From: Chrysochromulina parva
Taxonomy: Eukaryota > Haptophyta > Prymnesiales > Chrysochromulinaceae
Length of the DNA stretch: 48,763 bases
Reading direction: 5' to 3'
Assembly: GCA_002887195.1 (NCBI GenBank)
Contig: PJAB01000066.1
Coordinates: 1 to 48,763, forward strand
The notes below the pieces were generated by a model. The model was not told where the DNA came from. It was given only the letters and a program-made list of their open reading frames with translations, and searched no databases. Shown here in pieces: positions 10,801-17,027 of the stretch (position 1 is the stretch's first letter; each line of letters begins with the position of its first letter). Both the position numbers and the translations under genes were made by a program.

Positions 10801-12423
10801 GTTGAGCGCGCCGGGGTCCATGCAGCCCTCGGCGGGGTATCTGCACGAGCCGTCCTCGATGTTGGCGAGCGCATTGAAATTGAGGGCGCTCGGCTCCGTG
10901 CAGCCGTGTCGGTCAAACACGCAGCACCTGTCGATTGGAAGGCACTGCTGCGTCGCATCAGGGTCGAAGGTGGCCGCGCCCTGGAGAGCGCAGCCAATCC
11001 GCGTGTGACGGCACATCGTGTTGTTTGCCAGTTGCGCGCGTGCGTTGTAGTTGAGCGCGCTGGAGTCCTTGCAGCCGGCCGTCGTGTACACGCACTGCGC
11101 CATGATCTGCATGGTGGCGAGAGGGTTGTAGTTGGAGGCTGTGGGGACGACGCATCCGTCCACAATCAGCGAGCATTGGTTCAGAGGGTTTGGGGATCCA
11201 GTGCAGAACTGGACGAGGAAGCTGTGGATCTGCTGCAGGTAGGCGCGCGTCCCCGTGAAGTTGGCCGCGCCCGGCGTGGAGGCCACGGCCGGCAGCAGAC
11301 TGTCGCAGAAGTAGCATGTGGCCAGTGCCCTACCTGCCGCACACGTGCTCGCCACCGCCTGTCGGCGCGCCTGGGGGATTCGAGTTATCTCGTTGTCGAG
11401 GAGTGCGAGGTCGCTATTGAGCGCGCAGCCCGTCGTCCTCGTGGTCGAGCACGCTGGCATGAAGCACGCGCTCGTCACCTCAGCGGGCGTCAGGAGTACC
11501 GGCGTGTAACACGAACCATCGTCCGTAGTCGCATCCCGCCAATAATTGAGAGCCATCGGCGAGGAACAACCTGGGACGGAGGGCCTGCATGCATACGGCG
11601 GCGCCCCCGACGGATGCTCGGCTGTCGCGAGCGGGTTGTAGTTGATCGCCGCTTGGTCCATGCAGCCGTACGTCACGAACCGGCAGTCACTCGCGCTGCG
11701 CATGGAATTGGCCGAAATGTTGTAATTGAGCGCGTGCGAGCTGAGGCACCCATACACCCTGGGGATGCAGGTGCCATCGTCCTGCGACGCCTCCGGATTG
11801 TACCCCAGCTGCCGAGAGTCCGTGCAGCCGCGGATCGTCAAGTCACAAGCCACGACCAACGGGTTGTACAGATTGGCATCTGGATTGTAGTTGAGGGCCC
11901 AAGGGACGGTGCAGCCGATGACGGGGATGATGCACTGACCCGAGTCCACGTTGGCTTGGGGGATGTAGTTGGCAGCGCGCGAGTCGGTGCAACCCACGAT
12001 GCTGTTGTAGGTGCACGAACCATCCTCTCGGGTCGCACCTGGAACGTAGTTGTCCGCCCCGGGGTCTGTGCAGCCGAGCCCCACGAGGCTCTGTCCGGGA
12101 AAAGCTGGAGGTGGTGGAGGCGCGAGCGGCAGCGGCGGCCTCGAGGGGCGCGGTGGAGGCATGGGCGAGGGTGGCGGAGGCGAGAGCGGCGCGGCAACTG
12201 GCAAGGATGCGTACGACGGAACAAAGACGACGAGCGATGTGAGTGCGTGCGAACCAAACGAGCCGAACGAGCCGAAGGCGGCAGAGTTCGTGTGCTCGAG
12301 CTTCCGACGGTGAGGCACGGGCTCGTACTCGACTTCCTTGAGTTCTGAAAGGTGCTGCCAGCGGTCACGCTGCTGCGGCGTCGTAGCCGACGCCGCCGCC
12401 AAGCAGAACGCCACCAGTTGCAT
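4831..12423 (-). CDS. giant GCTD-repeat cell-surface protein with Pro-rich stalk and TM helix
   Basis: The open frame begins on a TTG; the first ATG is at 12423, giving 2,530 aa with a clean signal peptide (MQLVAFCLAAASA). After a Pro/Ser linker, about 45 copies follow of a 20-25-residue unit of the form GCTDSxAxNYNPxATxDDGSC, each with two Cys. They fall in two blocks separated by a tract of about 200 residues of PPPSPP (DNA near 9260-9810), resembling hydroxyproline-rich wall proteins. A further Pro-linked region carries a Cys-rich module (CSNTCSGYAFDTWCDDGG, then GTDCSDCGPR). Next comes a globular segment, then one TM helix near residue 2005 (FVPLALLLLLMGLLAV) and a basic stop-transfer RRRKQR. 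A cytoplasmic tail of about 500 residues follows, with an Asp cluster and an internal duplication. The topology is type I membrane. Likely roles are wall or scale attachment, adhesion or recognition, all inferred. No intron is needed across 7.6 kb. Confidence 0.85.
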   Translation of the reverse strand: MQLVAFCLAAASATTPQQRDRWQHLSELKEVEYEPVPHRRKLEHTNSAAFGSFGSFGSHALTSLVVFVPSYASLPVAAPLSPPPPSPMPPPRPSRPPLPLAPPPPPAFPGQSLVGLGCTDPGADNYVPGATREDGSCTYNSIVGCTDSRAANYIPQANVDSGQCIIPVIGCTVPWALNYNPDANLYNPLVVACDLTIRGCTDSRQLGYNPEASQDDGTCIPRVYGCLSSHALNYNISANSMRSASDCRFVTYGCMDQAAINYNPLATAEHPSGAPPYACRPSVPGCSSPMALNYWRDATTDDGSCYTPVLLTPAEVTSACFMPACSTTRTTGCALNSDLALLDNEITRIPQARRQAVASTCAAGRALATCYFCDSLLPAVASTPGAANFTGTRAYLQQIHSFLVQFCTGSPNPLNQCSLIVDGCVVPTASNYNPLATMQIMAQCVYTTAGCKDSSALNYNARAQLANNTMCRHTRIGCALQGAATFDPDATQQCLPIDRCCVFDRHGCTEPSALNFNALANIEDGSCRYPAEGCMDPGALNYNASATVQSTPSLCTYRSRGCRERSALNYASFATVGCEHNVSGDVRPTDPCPCAYSGCAVSTASNFRPKANTLALIAARALVLVNGSTYTSAADACTFPVVGCRNSAASNYNALATGGDASYCQFTGCLRSDALNYNPTALVPGLCRLNVTGCTDTSADNYNAAATVDDGTCILAGCTDSRNPFGYDPRANTYRCNEAYHFGCTDSTAFNYDPAATHDPTGTACMHIGCLDSTFDTYGVHHNGQLHGINSAAYLAGGACCARSTPYCPDPQASNYIAALHARANQTITVCGTVIPLLKPTLTRCTYGGCLDPTDTTYNPSATWSDDSRCSGIRVPSPPPKPPPPSPPPPSHPPSPPPPPVPPPSPPPPSPPPPSPSSPPRPPPSPPSPSPEPSSPPSPPAPPRRPQSPRPPALPPSPSPSPPALPPLHPPPPPSPSPPLPPSPPPSPPAPPRPPPPRPPPSPPPSPPPPSPPAPPRRPPIPPSKPPSPPPPSPPPSPPPPSPPPPSPPPPSITGRRLTKRSGPKRHLLFADTPHRMLTHTLTHPLGAIDGCSDPTALNFNPNATRQTSCTYPIPGCRNASALNYIALANTDSGGCIFAPSPLGCTVPSASNYNPLALVADKGSCDFVITGCTDSLAANYVATANNNSGNCVYSRLGCTVSAGTLNYDSNATSLYGCRYLVRGCTDSTAANYYGMANVASGTCEYYVGGCLAPAALNYNPNATRDNGSCIFRLEGCTDSRFTDFNAGATVMRTGGCVGILVVPGCTSLNAINFDTRATSYDGSCIFAVFGCMNTTSSRYNPLATRDDGSCARSILGCTDSASACYNSRATIDNGGCFAAGCLAVRGCTDWSALNYMSAATFNDGSCILNRVGCRDPMALNFDTRATVADGTRCQYPLAGCMDSRAENYVSWATGSAVPSTCAVQGCTVSSALNYVSYATYSLPFGSTACAYPIAGCMHPNAINYNSLATVPLIACAFEGCTDSFSPSYSANATVPVSGGVNGGCAVPIFGCTVPNAINFVALANMNDGTCFVGGCTDSRARNYDAWALVDMGSCNLNGVGCTFSEAINFAPSATYDSGTCVVPGCLNSLALNFDPIATVVGVICLEARAGCTLSVASNFDVTANVAANVVCRVLGCTNSSLLGYTVEATINLDPSVEGACITPVLGCADSTAATFAPAVNVHLQSACTYSPPPPPSPPREVVVLRLLTAYSISELDAHPTSASVAAFVASIAAAGGASTAVDVTGQVRRLQSSGTSLPPLLLPPPPSPSPPPAHVCSNTCSGYAFDTWCDDGGPGAEYALCAHGTDCSDCGPRANLPPPSSPPTPSPPPPSPPPPSPPDTGPASAHGWIASLDWRLEFPRRVAVVAYVPFSNVALVHTLELPGLSTGLVARTYTTELTFWIQPLEPTPAAFAALLARLDANAAGASSFFSSVLGVPITQVRASLLSELSNSAPPEPPHAARLGVSGMDGAMAAAIFVPLALLLLLMGLLAVRWYSRRRKQRFTELRVVPDEDRMTTNNKAKTVANPFTGEAANEVQDESEGGVGGERAPRPRQWRPLGAAVVASAGVASAGGDVSERSGSSSPQFIRRGSIFATTTRARRSLRPYLNGMDDPDYQPSSLAVSSTFPTLAPDDDDDDPARKGPRTSRTAATSFGPLLTSLSGFLSRSATRLARLSLRGRVGFIAGSRYQPDRHQPGRPKSPPRDPAPVPRPSIEAVHLDTEAEPLPPSPMPRAAPSDAVLLELLRSIENAEAEPPSPTRDVALSRPADAVMGQNALGTGMVATRLPRMSAVMSADAVMGESMGTSMVATRLPRMSAAPPTGAIMAAPTGPARARSCGTTRHDALEPPRLAPSFSSVSLGAAVPPPHVSQRLPRLVAPGDAQGGAASLRSFAPGSTRSFTPGFASGTSEGNLATDVPALDALVGRGLAASQSTPALTTTRIQRVVPPQRARVAAPSFEPQVESMVERTLLAATQPEPGVVAAPSSVVEEEGP
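5346..5490 (-). repeat. tandem duplication in the cytoplasmic tail of the repeat protein
   Basis: Two near-identical stretches encode MVATRLPRMSA, each preceded by an ADAVMG box. They read the same on both copies apart from point changes (MGQNALGTG versus MGESMGTS). The copy is in frame and lies inside the cytoplasmic tail of the giant surface protein. It looks like a recent internal duplication of a short linear motif. Confidence 0.7.
9260..9810 (-). repeat. PPPSPP-encoding low-complexity tract
   Basis: On the minus strand this codes for about 180 residues of Pro with Ser, Ala and Arg, the stalk of the giant surface protein. The plus strand reads as GGC/GGA-rich sequence, giving spurious Gly-rich frames. 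SPPPP motifs are the usual sites for proline hydroxylation and arabinosylation in algal and plant wall proteins (established for extensins and pherophorins; inferred here). Confidence 0.8.
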
Positions 12424-12717
12424 CCACAATATAACTGCCTTCCTATATTTTCAACACCGATGGCACATGCATGCACGAACTTTGAGAGCTTCTCATCTGT
12501 TTCAGCATCAGGACGAGAACTCCCGTGCTGGTTCTCGTACATCGGTTCCAGATTTGCATGCACGAGAGTTTCACGAGCCTTTTTTCACAACAGGGCCAAT
12601 CCGAAATCGCAATCCCCGCCCTCGTTTGGTGGCCGCCCGCCGCCTCTGCTCCAGGGCGGCGCAGTGCCGCCTCCGACGAAGCCGCCACCCTTGCCCCCTC
12701 CGTCACCGCCACCACAC
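12424..12717. promoter_or_regulatory. divergent promoter region
   Basis: About 294 bp separates the start of the giant repeat protein (minus strand, ATG at 12423) from the preferred start of the membrane protein (plus strand, ATG at 12718). It must hold both promoters if those starts are right. An AT-rich patch (ATATAACTGCC and CCTATATTTTC, 12429-12451) is the only TATA-like sequence. The plus-strand frame stays open back to 12352, but its extra 122 residues resemble no protein. Confidence 0.45.
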
Positions 12718-15363
12718 ATGCTCACGCAGCAGGCTGTCCTGCCGTGGGCGCTACTTCTTGGAAGCTTCACGGTGGGCACTCTCACCGTCTGGTCTACGGA
12801 AATGCAATCCTCGAGGAGCCTCGCGCTCGAACTCTGGCTGGCACTCTCTCTGCCGCTCGCGGTTCTGCCGTGGCTCGCACGCCGTGGTATAGCAATTGGT
12901 GCGTGGGCCTTTGGCATCGCGATCAGCGTGGTTACGCGCAATACCTCGGGCGCTCCAGTCGGCGCCGCAAACCTCGTGCTGTTCATAATGGCTGCGTGCG
13001 TCATCGTAGTTGGCATCGCCATGCGCTGCCACGGTGGTGAAGACAAAGATGCGTATGCTGGGCCTATCGCCATCACTAGCCCAGTTTCAAAGTCGTCGCC
13101 ACGCACCGTCTTTTCAACCACCTTTGTGCTGCCTCCACCACCGCTACCACCATCGCCGCCAAAGCCTCGGCCGCCTTCCTCGCCACCACCACCTTCAGCA
13201 CCTCCAGCTCCTCCTCCTGCTGCCGCTCCAGCTCCTCCTGCTGCTGCCGCTCCTGCTCCTCCTCCACCTGTCGCTCCAGCTCCTCCTCCCGCTCCTCCCC
13301 CGCCGCCTCCTGCTCCGCCTCCGCCGCCTCCACCTACTCTGCCGCCGCCTCTTGCTCCCAAGACGTGCGAGGCCGCCACGCAGGCGTCCCTCGTGCTAAC
13401 GGTCGCATGTGACGCTTCCATCCAAACGCTCGCGCCGCCCGAGCTCCCGAAGCTCAAGACGACAGGCTGCGACCCGATCGATTCTCGCAGCCTGCCCCTT
13501 CTCAAGCTGCTACCTCCGCGCACGGTCGGCGTCCAGACCCTGCCACGGTCAATATGGACGGTCTCGACCAGTTGTGGGCCGGGGCCGCTACAGGTGCCAC
13601 CGCTCCGCACACTCCGATCAGTCACTGGCGGTACGCCGAGTGTCGTGCCAAGCGTCTTCGGCACCCTGCGCTCGAGTGTGTCGGGGAACTCCCCGGCAGT
13701 GGCCGCCGCGTGCGCCCCTGCCGCTGCTGCTCCGCTGCCAGCACGTGCCCCCGTACCGGAGGCAACGCCTCGTAAGTCGCCCGCGAGCGCCCGTTGCGTC
13801 AAGGGCTTCGTCAAGGGCGCACCGTCGCCACTCGACTCCGACGAAGCCCTCCGACGAAACTCCGACGTCGCCGCAACCGCAGCCCAGCCAACTCCAGCCA
13901 TCTCCTCCAAGTCTCCTGCTAGAGGGCAGCGAGGTGCAGGTGGCGCAGGCGGCGGCGCCACTGCCTCGGGCGACGTGGATGACGACGATGATGAGCTCGA
14001 TCCAAGCCGCCATCGCCCGACGCCCAAGGCAAAGGCACCCTCGTCGGCGTGCCGCCTTCCGTCGAGCTCGACGGTGGCGCCCGGCACGACGCACGAGCCC
14101 ATCTCGGCGCACAAGCCGCCCTCGCGCCCGCCCTTGCGCCCCTCGCCCACTCCACGCTCACCGCCCGTTCACAGCGTACCGTCAGCCGTCCGTCTTCCAC
14201 AGCTCGAAGAGCCCGATCAGGCGTGGTTCGTCATCTTCCGCAACGCGCGCGCCACCTTCCGCGAGGGCGTGCTGGTGCCCGAAGAGGAGGATGCGCGCAG
14301 CAAAGGAGGTGGCGGTGGGCGCACACCGCGCACACCGCGCACCTCATCCCGTGGGGCGACGCCGCCACGGAGTGCGCCCGAAACGGCGCCGCTCATCGAC
14401 GCGAGCAAGGAGCGGCCGGGCACGGGCACGTGGCGGCGGCGCGGCATAGGGACGCTGGAGCCTCGCCAGTTCGCCCCCTTCCCCAGCATCGTCCACTTTC
14501 ACGTGCGCGTCCACTCGACACCCGACTGGGAAGCAGAGGCAGCCACAGTGCCCATGCAGACGGCGACGTCGTACTACGACGAGTGGCCGACGGCGCGGCT
14601 GATGCTCGATGCGAAGCATCTGGTCGGCATGCACGGCGGCCTCTCGCTCGCCCCGTCCAAATTCCCCGATCTCGAGATTGTGGTGCGCCATCACGACGTG
14701 CTCAACCCGACGCTCCAGGAGACGGTGCACCCCTTCAACCTGAGCAGCCTGCGCGGGCTCGGCGCCACCGAAGGGCGGCTGGTCGTGCCCGTGTGCACGC
14801 AGCCACGCATCCTATGGAGGGACGAGAACCCGTACGACGTCGAGTCCCTGTTTGACGCCCTCGGACCCTTCCGGCGGGAGCCGGGTGCCGTACGCGAGGC
14901 CGTCTGCCGCCGCTGCCCCCGGCAGCAGTACTACCACGGCGCGCAGCTGGATTGCGTGGCGGGCGCGCGCTTCGACACGCTCATGCGCCAGCTCTACGTG
15001 TACATCACGCAGCTGGAGGAGCCCTACCAGACACGGAAGCCTCTCTCCGAGCGCGAGGAGCACGAGGCGCGACTGATCATCGCCGAGCTGAGCAGCTTCG
15101 CGCGCTTCGTCAAACCGCTGTGTGGCGTGCTCCGCCCACTCGTGCCCGCGGGCTGGACGGATTGGCAGGTGGCGGGAGAGTGCCAGGAGTGTGGCGACGC
15201 GGTCTCGACCAAGTGGCGCGGGCTGCAGTGCCACGCGGGCAGCCACCGGCTCTGCTGGCGCTGCATCGGCGCGAGCATCTCGTGGAAGGAGTCGCGCATC
15301 CGAGCTTTCAGTGAGATCCCCCTCGAGATGAGGGACGGGGACGATGACGCCCCATCGGCGTGA
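12718..15363 (+). CDS. multi-pass membrane protein with Pro-rich linker and Cys-rich C-terminal domain
   Basis: I prefer the ATG at 12718 (MLTQQAVLPWALLLG), giving 881 aa, over the frame opening at 12352, which would overlap the divergent gene. The N-terminus has about four hydrophobic helices within residues 1-105. A PPAPPPPP linker follows (about 135-215), then a long disordered Ser/Pro/Ala region with an Asp cluster (DDDDDELD). A folded C-terminal region starts near residue 580 (QFAPFPSIVHFHVRVHST), with Cys pairs at CRRCPRQQ, CQECGDAVSTKW and CHAGSHRLCWRC. The last group looks like a treble-clef or zinc-ribbon metal site. I cannot name the family. A membrane anchor joined by a flexible linker to a cytosolic zinc-binding domain suggests a signalling or degradation adaptor, but this is inference. 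No intron is apparent. Confidence 0.7.
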   Translation: MLTQQAVLPWALLLGSFTVGTLTVWSTEMQSSRSLALELWLALSLPLAVLPWLARRGIAIGAWAFGIAISVVTRNTSGAPVGAANLVLFIMAACVIVVGIAMRCHGGEDKDAYAGPIAITSPVSKSSPRTVFSTTFVLPPPPLPPSPPKPRPPSSPPPPSAPPAPPPAAAPAPPAAAAPAPPPPVAPAPPPAPPPPPPAPPPPPPPTLPPPLAPKTCEAATQASLVLTVACDASIQTLAPPELPKLKTTGCDPIDSRSLPLLKLLPPRTVGVQTLPRSIWTVSTSCGPGPLQVPPLRTLRSVTGGTPSVVPSVFGTLRSSVSGNSPAVAAACAPAAAAPLPARAPVPEATPRKSPASARCVKGFVKGAPSPLDSDEALRRNSDVAATAAQPTPAISSKSPARGQRGAGGAGGGATASGDVDDDDDELDPSRHRPTPKAKAPSSACRLPSSSTVAPGTTHEPISAHKPPSRPPLRPSPTPRSPPVHSVPSAVRLPQLEEPDQAWFVIFRNARATFREGVLVPEEEDARSKGGGGGRTPRTPRTSSRGATPPRSAPETAPLIDASKERPGTGTWRRRGIGTLEPRQFAPFPSIVHFHVRVHSTPDWEAEAATVPMQTATSYYDEWPTARLMLDAKHLVGMHGGLSLAPSKFPDLEIVVRHHDVLNPTLQETVHPFNLSSLRGLGATEGRLVVPVCTQPRILWRDENPYDVESLFDALGPFRREPGAVREAVCRRCPRQQYYHGAQLDCVAGARFDTLMRQLYVYITQLEEPYQTRKPLSEREEHEARLIIAELSSFARFVKPLCGVLRPLVPAGWTDWQVAGECQECGDAVSTKWRGLQCHAGSHRLCWRCIGASISWKESRIRAFSEIPLEMRDGDDDAPSA

Positions 15364-15631
15364 CGCGTGGTGCACGGCCTTGCCTTGGTTTTTGCTACTT
15401 TTCAGCGGCCCAAAAGGGTACCGGGTAGAGACCAAGTACGGTACGAATCGAGTAAATCGAGGGGATCTCTCCTGGACCGTACCGTCGGCCCTTCACTATG
15501 TTGAAACACCATAGGGAAACTACCTACTAAGTGATGAAAAACCCTCCCCAAGGTCAAAATCTCGCGCTAGTGGACACAGACTCTCATTCACATTCACTCT
15601 CCATCGGAAGAAACGGCGGGAGTGCGACCAT
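15364..15631. other. intergenic region with GTAC-type inverted repeat
   Basis: This gap lies between two plus-strand genes. ACGGTACG (15438-15445) and its reverse complement CGTACCGT (15478-15485) form an 8-bp inverted repeat with a 32-nt spacer. A GGTACC palindrome lies just before, at 15417-15422. They could be a regulatory site of the F-box gene or a 3' hairpin of the upstream gene. No small gene was found. Confidence 0.45.
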
Positions 15632-16270
15632 ATGGCGCTGCTCGCGCTCGACGACGAGCTGCTGACCAAGATCATGCTCATTCTTCACGCTCGAAAGAGC
15701 GCCCAGAAGCTCGGCCAGACTTGCCATCGCTTTCGCGACATCATGCGCCAGCACGGCTTCCTGCGGCTGTGGGCGATCGCTCACCCCGAGGAGGAAAGGC
15801 TTCACAAGCTGAAGCATTCCTTTGCTGAGCTCGACGAGGAAAAGCTTGAGACGGCCCCCGCTTCTCAATACAATTTCCCACGCCTGCTGTCCCGCAAGGC
15901 TCCCTCAGCTTCGAAGCTACCGAGCAGCAAGGGCAGTGGTAGTGGCGGCAGCAGCAGCAGCAGCAGCAGCGGCGGCAGCGGCGGCAGCGGCGGCAGCAGC
16001 GGCAGCAGCGGCAGCAACGCCACCACGGCCCAGGTCCTCTCGCCAGCAGGACCTCCCTCGCCTGCGGCAGTCGCGTCGAGCCAGCACAGCATCGATAAGA
16101 GAGCAGCACCGCAGATCCATCCATCTGTGTCCAGCGCCGCATCCGCTCGTACAACCTTCAAGAAGCGGCCCACGAGGATGCAAGAGGCTTTCACCGAGGA
16201 GAAGCTCCGGCGCCTGGTGGAGCACTTTGCAGAGGTGGACGATTTCGAGCTCGAGACAGAAGCTCGGTGA
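15632..16270 (+). CDS. F-box-like protein
   Basis: This 212-aa protein starts at ATG 15632 (ccatATGGCG). Residues 5-50 (LALDDELLTKIMLIL…AQKLGQTCHRFRDIM…LRLWAIA) match the F-box pattern: two Leu-rich helices, a conserved Cys-x-x-F/W-type third helix and a terminal LW. F-box proteins bind Skp1 in SCF ubiquitin ligases and bring substrates through the rest of the chain. Here the rest is a low-complexity Ser/Gly tract (about 92-130) and a short charged C-terminus (FTEEKLRRLVEHFAEVDDFELE). No WD40, LRR or Kelch substrate domain is present, so either the C-terminal helix is the docking site or further exons lie downstream. F-box assignment is likely; the substrate is unknown. Confidence 0.72.
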   Translation: MALLALDDELLTKIMLILHARKSAQKLGQTCHRFRDIMRQHGFLRLWAIAHPEEERLHKLKHSFAELDEEKLETAPASQYNFPRLLSRKAPSASKLPSSKGSGSGGSSSSSSSGGSGGSGGSSGSSGSNATTAQVLSPAGPPSPAAVASSQHSIDKRAAPQIHPSVSSAASARTTFKKRPTRMQEAFTEEKLRRLVEHFAEVDDFELETEAR

Positions 16271-17027
16271 AAGCCATGGCGGCTCGGCTTGGAGCTACTT
16301 GGCCATGAGCGGAGCGTCAGCTTCCTGCATCCTGGCGGACCCTAGCGCGCCGGCTGTCGGCGCAGTCGCCCTAGCGCACGGACAGGCAGTTTGCCTGATA
16401 TACGTGCCACTTTTTACGCGCCTACGCTTTCAAAGGACGTCTTTTTCACATGAGCACTAGTTGGGGTTGTAAACCGGCTCGCGCGCGCGACCGGACACTC
16501 CCACTCGCGTGGTCGCGACTGTCCACGCCACTAACACGCCACCCGCATCCCATGCCGCATCCGGACGGGCGCGGCCGGATCCGGATCGGCGATCGCGCGG
16601 ATCGTGGCCGCGCCGGGCGCCGCCGTCGCTGATCGTGGTGATCCTTCGCGCGGTCGGGTGGCACTCTCGCATCCCCAGCCACCCCGTACGGTATTCCGTT
16701 ACGGTGTGGATGCACACGAGCGGAGTGCATGTAGTACGGCCGTATGTCTCGCACGAAATGGTCGCAACGCCGCTTTGCTCACCGGCCGCCGGAATGCGGC
16801 ACATGTACGAAACAGAACCGCCGCGCGTCCGCGCCCAGGCCCATCCTTCCGTAGTACAGGAGTATGCTGTATGGGCCACCGCGGCGTAAGCTTCATTCCA
16901 GTTGCCGGCTTGCCGCTGCCATCCTCACATGGGCTCACACGGGCTGCCGCCCTCCCTCACGCAAACGTACGCTTCTGCGGCAAAAATGGGATGCGAAGGC
17001 GCTCACGCGTCATCCCCCACACGTAGC
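16271..17027. other. 757-bp intergenic region between convergent genes
   Basis: This lies between the ends of the F-box-like gene (plus) and the polyQ protein (minus). It holds several short GC palindromes (for example GGATCCGGATC near 16577) and TACGG-type repeats (TACGGTATTCCGTTACGG near 16687). The small open frames across it lack recognisable content. I see no RNA gene. Confidence 0.5.

Noticed and set aside
12585..14150. 521-codon minus-strand open frame opposite the membrane protein
   Set aside because: It is Gly/Ala-rich because it is the complement of Pro/Ala codons; the plus-strand frame has TM helices and a Cys-rich domain and is the better gene.
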